Assembly (NCBI GenBank): GCA_013115145.1
Contig: JAAPAO010000042.1
Location: forward strand, 36,615-100,614
DNA: 64,000 nucleotides
Source of the DNA: Perkinsus chesapeaki
Lineage: Eukaryota > Perkinsozoa > Perkinsida > Perkinsidae
Reading direction: 5' to 3'
Shown piece by piece: positions 58,901-64,000 of this stretch (position 1 is its first letter; the number at the start of each line of letters is the position of its first letter). The notes under the pieces are model-generated. The model saw only the letters and a program-made list of their open reading frames with translations, had not been told where the DNA came from and ran no database searches. The translations under genes were made by a program, and so were the position numbers.

Positions 58901-60390
58901 CGTCAATCACACCATAAGGGCTGCCCAAGGCATACTCCCCCAGCCTGGCTTGAACCCTAGGGAACCTTGCGGCCCTGCTAGAATAGAATACAGTAGATGT
59001 GGCTGCGGAGTGGTTGTATTCTGGGAGTAGTGGGGCACAGTAGAGCCTTAGGAGGAGCTCGAGAGTGAAAAGAATTGTTATAACAACGCCTACTGGCGCC
59101 AGAAAGTAGCGATCAATTGGGGGTATCCAAGGTGATGGTAGACCACTTAAGAGGGTATGAATGATCGATAATGGAACCATTATCCAACATATCAGAGACC
59201 TGATTAGAGTTCGTGGTTTGGAGGTTCGGAAAAGCTCAAGGAAGCCAGAATTTCACAAAATCTTCTTCCATTGGCGTATCTTTTCTGCCCATCAATAATT
59301 TTCAACAATTCCATAAAATGCAAAAAATACTGCTTTTTGAATAAATGCCATAAATTTTCCGAATACCCCCCGCTGAGGGTCGTGCTCAAAAAGGCGTTGA
59401 GAATCGCTCAAGCTCCTTCCACAATAGAAGTAAAACTGTGTTCTTGAAAACCTTATGGGCCCCGTAGTAAAGACTCTTTACAATACGATAATTTTCAAAC
59501 ATAAAACAGTAAGAGTTACAAGTGAGAACCAATGCCTAATAATAATTACTTCTTCGATGTCAACTCTCACGTTCACAGTGGTCAAGCTCTCGTTCGATTT
59601 AATATCCTGCTCCGAGCTCACCTCGCAAAGTCGCCAAGATCAACCTTCCATCCCACCCCAGACGCCCCAGAGGTCAATCTAACTATCATCTCCCCATGGT
59701 GCCCATCGATGGCCCGAACCATCCGATACAGTGCTTCGTGGTCCAAACCAATCCTGAGTACTCCACTCCCACTTGCACCGTTGGAATGGTCTCACCTTGC
59801 AGAGAGGAACTCCTGGAACTCCAAACGAGTGATGACCGGCAGCTGCTGTCGAGTGTATCCAGAGATCGGAGTGTGGCCGCCGGTGGAGAGGCATGCCTCG
59901 GGGGTGCTAGCCTCCAGTGAATCTTCAAGGTGAGTTTTTAAACCGGCACCGAGGAGACCTGTAAAAGGGTAGGGAGGGGAAATTAAGGAGCATAAGAAAG
60001 TGAGTTATGGATGAATGGTTGGAGACCGATATGCGGATATACCAGAAATCCAGCTGCCCACTTACCAGCTGGAATAGCGACTACTGCTGCCCCAAAGATG
60101 ACAGCAAATACAGATATAACCTGGCCACCTGTAGAGTAGTCTAACAAATGCGGGAACTCTCCAAGGAGGACAATTACGGTGTGATACATCGACCGAGGTA
60201 TAGATGAATATCTGCCAGAACGGTAAACTAGGATAAGTATTATTCATAGGATTATACCTGTTATAGCACTGCTGCTGCTGCTCCTCGGGGGTGCCTTGGG
60301 GGCAATACACCATCAAAGGATTATCCTTCTCAAAGTAGTAGTACAGACTACTAAACACCAACCAACAGCTGAGGCCGACCGAACCTAAGA
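55935..60390 (-). CDS. Four-pore-domain voltage-gated cation channel (5' end unresolved)
   Basis: Four pore domains join in phase on one strand. Domain 1 (about 60390-60066): S5-like GLSCWLVFSSLYYYFE, pore HTVIVLLGEFPHLLDYS, S6 VISVFAVIFGAAVVAIPAG. Linker exon 59958-59796. Domain 2 (59199 to about 58436): S1 SLICWIMVPLSIIHTLL, S3 VIDVIAVVPGLLLWF, reduced S4, pore LTLLNVSGESPLGDYS. Domain 3 (single exon 58089-56981): S3 LADLLSILPWW, S4 FRLLRLMRI, pore YAMVHLTGDFPLIDYT, then an Arg-rich IQ-like tail (GKHVRRYMVRKRL). Domain 4 (about 56940-55935): S3 VDLMSILPFW, S4 FRVFRIFR, pore YTAVFLGGEWGLVDFT. Splice phases match at 1-linker-2-3-4 joins (for example AG|G making Arg at the 2/3 join). The layout equals eukaryotic Cav/Nav-type channels. 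None has the K+ signature TxGYGD; acidic residues suggest cation, perhaps Ca2+, selectivity. Likely plasma or flagellar membrane. Confidence 0.75.
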
Positions 60391-62247
60391 TATGGATGAT
60401 AATACTAATAACTGCACAGGAGATGATTGATGATCACCAGCAGTGAGGAACAGCATCTTCTGTTTGCGAAATGCTTCTATTAAATTCTCCACACGAGGAC
60501 TTTCAGAGGCGATAAAGCTATCATCATCAAGAGGTATACCATATTGATCATAGTCATACTCAGTTTTCAAAGGAGTTGGAGAGAGGAGCGGTATGAGAAT
60601 ACATATCCATTGCGAGAATATAACATAACTCCAGCCCATCAACGGTACCAATATTGCCAAGCTAAGGTAGTATGGTCCAACTGCTAGCAGCAGTACCTAA
60701 CAGACAGCCTTCCCCTCCCTATCGGTCCGCCAACAATGACTTTGGGAAATCCACAGTGGATTTGGTAGCACCAAATCTCTAGGTTAAGTAAAGCGTCACT
60801 CCACTCAATGGACACCTAATTCATTCCGGTTACTAAACGGGTTTGGGAGGAGCCAATTGGTGTCTTTATTGTATTATTGTTAGTGTCATACACGTCATTG
60901 TTGTGTGAAGTATCATACCGCTCCTTCCTCCCAAACTACCCAAATCTTCCTTTGCCGATGATGATGATGATGCTCTTCTCCTTCTTCTTCCTCCCTATTA
61001 CCATGCCACTCCTTTACTACTGCTACTCCCAACGCCGCAGTCAGCGCCAACGCCAAGGATAACTGATAAGTTTGTAGTGTTATCCACATCCATAATGGTA
61101 ATGATAGATTAATGGTATTGGTTATTATACCAAACACACCAAATGATACGATACCAAAAAATGATAATATTAAATCAGACCTTAATAATGCAACAAGTCG
61201 GGCCTACAGGAATTAACAGCTAGAGGTGTCAGAAAAGGGTGTTGAGTATTACTCTATACGTAGACATTCTTCCTTTATATAAACCATCATTGAGTACTGC
61301 GGGGGGCAGTTTATCATTACTGTTAATATTTGAATCGATACCGGCCTCCGTGGTGGCCAGCGGCGGCCTACCATCCCCTACAACTTGGTATTGACCTATT
61401 TTATCTAGATGGTGATGAGGACCGAGTAAAGGAGCATCGAGAGACAATGCGGAGGATGGGATATCATCTTGAGGACGCTTTAATAATAGGGATGACATAA
61501 GCCTTAAATTATAAGATATAAGTTTCCAAGCCATAATACTTATTAACTTATACAACACAAGACGAGCCGAGCATCGTTATATTGGCCATAAGACCTCTCC
61601 GTGAAGAATAGAGCTGGTCAGGTATGTGCTGCTTTTGATAATATTCTGTCGACCGACTACGAGCAAATGGTTCGTAACAGAACTCGTTTAAGTCTTCTTC
61701 AACCTCTTCTTTACCTCTTTCCATGATAGATTCCTGGTAGAGCACAAGCCAATCCTATGTAATAAAGAGATGAGACAGCAAATGCAGGATTAACTTCTGG
61801 GTAAAGTAGTATATCGCCCACCAATTCAGTTGATGGAAGGATACTACCAAGGTTGAAAGCTTCACCATTAAGGCGGACCAAAGAAAATCTTTGTGGTGGG
61901 AAATGAGCAATGATATGCCTGGCCAATAGGAAGTTCATGAATCTCTCATAGACATCATTACGACTCGCCTGGTCCCACTGGAGACGCACGCCACCAGCTG
62001 GGCTTACAATATATGGCACCTCCACCTGTACGGTCTCCTCTGGGGAGGCAAGGACGAATACCGAGTTTTAAGCATCTAGTCAGAACATCATCCTAATATC
62101 AACTTGAGCATCAATACGACTATGATAAAGAGTTCCACTGTAGGGTGATGATGGGGGAGGTTGAGGCGTGGTGGTGGTGGCATTGGTTGTATCGCAAATG
62201 CATAGATGCAATACAACCGAAAAGAATACAACAAGTATGCGAAGCAT
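60391..62247 (-). CDS. Signal-peptide multi-membrane coding region (channel N-terminus or separate gene)
   Basis: ATG at 62247 begins MLRILVVFFSVVLHLCIC, a signal peptide, followed by a Thr/Pro-rich stretch (TTNATTTTPQPPPSSP). Later exons: about 62057-61760 (VSPAGGVRLQWDQASRNDVY; LVGDILLYPEVNPAFAVSSL), 61745-61550 and 61558-61230 (MAWKLISYNLRLMSSLLL plus a low-complexity tail), about 61075-60960 (LSLALALTAALGVAVVKEW then a His run) and 60690-60385 (YLSLAILVPLMGWSYVIF, IENLIEAFRKQ-like segment). Several hydrophobic helices are present. The join to the first channel pore domain would need either a 26-nt intron or a longer alternative near 60480-60400, so it is not settled whether this is one gene. 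No Arg-rich S4 is visible here. Confidence 0.4.
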
Positions 62248-62593
62248 TTGTTACTGACAAGGGAAATGTAAACTCCACCAAGACATTTCTGACACGACAA
62301 CGCAGATGGTTAATCCTGATGGATTAATCATCAGAAAATGTCAGCTTAGTACTATAGAGAGATACAACAACGGGCACGAGACATCAATCATAACACCTAC
62401 TCGACTGAACTCATGAAAAGCCTCAAAAAGTAGTACTACTCAAGCGAAAAATCATCCTGCGGGAGTTCCTTCATCCAAGGCGCGCGTTCCTGCAAGAACG
62501 ACGCGGCGAGCAAGCGCTTCCCAGCACCGGCCAGTGTGAAGGAAAGCATCCACGTCGCAAGGAAACCAAAGGGGTCGGCGTCTCAAGCTCAGT

Positions 62594-63061
62594 TTGGACC
62601 GCGGGGGGTGCGAGCCAGCCAACCCTCTCTCGCAGCAATTATATGACCAGCTATCGATGCCAACCACCTCCGCATGCATTCCCAATGAGCTATTGTTGCA
62701 CCACGTGCTTAGAATAACAATAAAGCTTCGACGAGGCCTTTCTGACCTCGGACTCTTTGAGATGTTACAAAGGAGAGGTCGCTGGAAGAGCGGCCCACAT
62801 GTCATGATCTTCGCAGCTGATAGAGCTCAGCTTCACGTATACGCGGGATTGGATATTTTGCTGAGATGGCTCATGCGAAATCCGTTAGCCTTATCACTTT
62901 CCTTTCCCTCAGCTGAGCTGAACATGAAGAGTTTTGGGAAAGAGAGGTCTCAAATAATAATAGTGATGAAACAATTAATACACCACAGGGCACCGGACTT
63001 TCACCACTCGTACCGGGTAGTCCAGCACCGCATTAGCTGTCGAGATGTTACTCAGAGCTGA
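62594..63061 (+). pseudogene. Relic of a dinoflagellate-type tyrosine recombinase
   Basis: The frame contains VLRITIKLRRGLSDLGLFEM followed by LQRRGRWKSG and a short C-terminal stretch. LRRG...L.RRGRW.S is the hallmark of the C-terminal catalytic part of phage-integrase-like recombinases of the DIRS/Crypton kind that are abundant in dinoflagellate genomes. The piece is only the end of the domain and upstream GC-rich sequence (62460-62600) reads as coding-like in other frames, so it appears truncated and frameshifted. Confidence 0.45.
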
Positions 63062-63885
63062 GCTTCCGGCCGTATCTTTGCTTGGAGTAGTGGCATTTTT
63101 GACACTCGTCTGTTTGACTGTTACGCTTCTGAATGGTTGAGGAGGCTAGTGCTTCTTTGCTCAATCCCCAGTCATCGGAATTCCTCGATTCGTTCAATTC
63201 ATCATCATCTTCATCATCAGCCGGCTTAGCACATGAACGAAGAGTATACTATTGAGAAGGAAGAGGTCGCATATGGGCAAACCTCGATGAAGTTGCAAAT
63301 AGACTACAAGTAGATTTGATGCCGTCATAACAGGTTTGGTGATGATGATCGAAGTAATCGAAGAATATTAAACTTACCACCACCACCAGCAGCAGCAACA
63401 GATGGTGGTTCCGCTAATAGATACGCGGTGAATAGCTACGACGGAGTGTGATAGCGTTTTAATGCTACTTCTATTATGACTAGTAATAGGTAGTTCTACC
63501 ACCACTGCAGTGGAAGGAGGTAATAAATACCCTGAATAGAGGACCTTGAAGAAGTGGCAAACACTACGGTAGGAGAGAAGGCGATTCGAGGATGAACAGG
63601 CGTTTGAACACCATCTAAATGCAACATCCAACAGCAGCTCAACAGGATCTCAGACCTACCTGCGTGCTACTTAAGTGAGTATCGATGCTGCCCAGCGTAT
63701 ACCTGAATTGGCGGCATATAATTTTGCCTGAATGCCAGGAATGTGGAGACAATTATCTTTGGGAATAGTCAACATATCATAACAATCATCCGACTGGCTT
63801 GGTGGGCCCACAGTTTCCTGGATCGCTATATTTATGGACGATGATAAGGCGGCTTTATATGAATAGTAATAACATGTACATGTGC
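63062..63885. other. Region with trinucleotide runs, no gene resolved
   Basis: Contains TCATCA-type runs near 63198-63221 and a CCA/GCA run near 63378-63400. No supported exon; a short ORF on the minus strand is cysteine-rich but lacks other evidence. Confidence 0.35.
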
Positions 63886-63889
63886 GGCT

Positions 63890-64000
63890 GCTGCCACTGC
63901 TGCTGTTTTATCATTCTATCCTCCATCGCTGCCACTGCTGCTGTTTTATCATTCTATCCTCCATCGCTGCCACTGCTGCTGTTTTATCATTCTATCCTCC
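63890..64000. repeat. 38-bp tandem minisatellite
   Basis: Unit begins GCTGCCACTGCTGCTGTTTT and continues to CTCCATC; units start at 63890, 63928 and 63966 and are identical. The array runs out of the window, so its full length is unknown. Confidence 0.95.

Overview
This is nuclear DNA from a protist. Its genes are split by very small GT-AG introns (many 40-46 nt), and the encoded proteins point to an alveolate, most plausibly a perkinsid (Perkinsus-like). The signs are families of secreted aspartic proteases, cysteine-rich GPI-like surface proteins, a large multi-membrane receptor carrying repeated G-x-Y-x-I-C-W motifs with GCC2/GCC3-type modules, a basal-body-like coiled-coil gene, and a relic of a dinoflagellate-type tyrosine recombinase. 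The species assignment is inference. All assignments come from reading motifs by eye; no database search was run.

Left part (1-10.4 kb): a long dispersed repeat occurs as two near full-length direct copies (about 573-2012 and 3799-5067) plus one partial copy (about 3566-3776). Between the long copies lies an intronless aspartic protease gene on the minus strand. A possible small cysteine-rich secreted protein follows. Next is a well-supported, intron-rich FAD-dependent L-2-hydroxyglutarate dehydrogenase gene (minus, 10403-6532).

Middle left (10.8-26.5 kb): a divergently transcribed, many-exon coiled-coil gene on the plus strand, a possible acidic spliced gene, a tRNA-Glu(UUC), and a poorly resolved spliced gene whose last exons are clear near 25.2-26.0 kb.

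Secreted-protein cluster (26.5-33.4 kb, plus strand): four intact intronless genes. These are two tandem six-cysteine GPI-like surface proteins, a second copy of the aspartic protease (about 93% identical to the left copy), and a 247-aa secreted protein. A segmental duplication left a dead copy of the last gene's 5' end just before the protease.

Right part (35-62 kb, mostly minus strand): a many-exon coiled-coil gene (tentatively CEP290-like), a roughly 9-kb receptor-like surface gene (51954-42922), a FIGNL1/katanin-type AAA ATPase, a small secreted ORF on the plus strand, and a voltage-gated channel gene with four consecutive pore domains spliced in phase. Its four pore loops carry E, E, D and E at equivalent positions. 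Upstream of the channel lies a signal-peptide-bearing multi-membrane coding region that is either the channel's N-terminus or a separate gene. The window ends with a tyrosine-recombinase relic and a 38-bp minisatellite.

The most striking pattern is a split between intron-rich cellular genes and intronless secreted-protein genes. The latter lie among duplications and repeats, as expected for host-interaction gene families under turnover.
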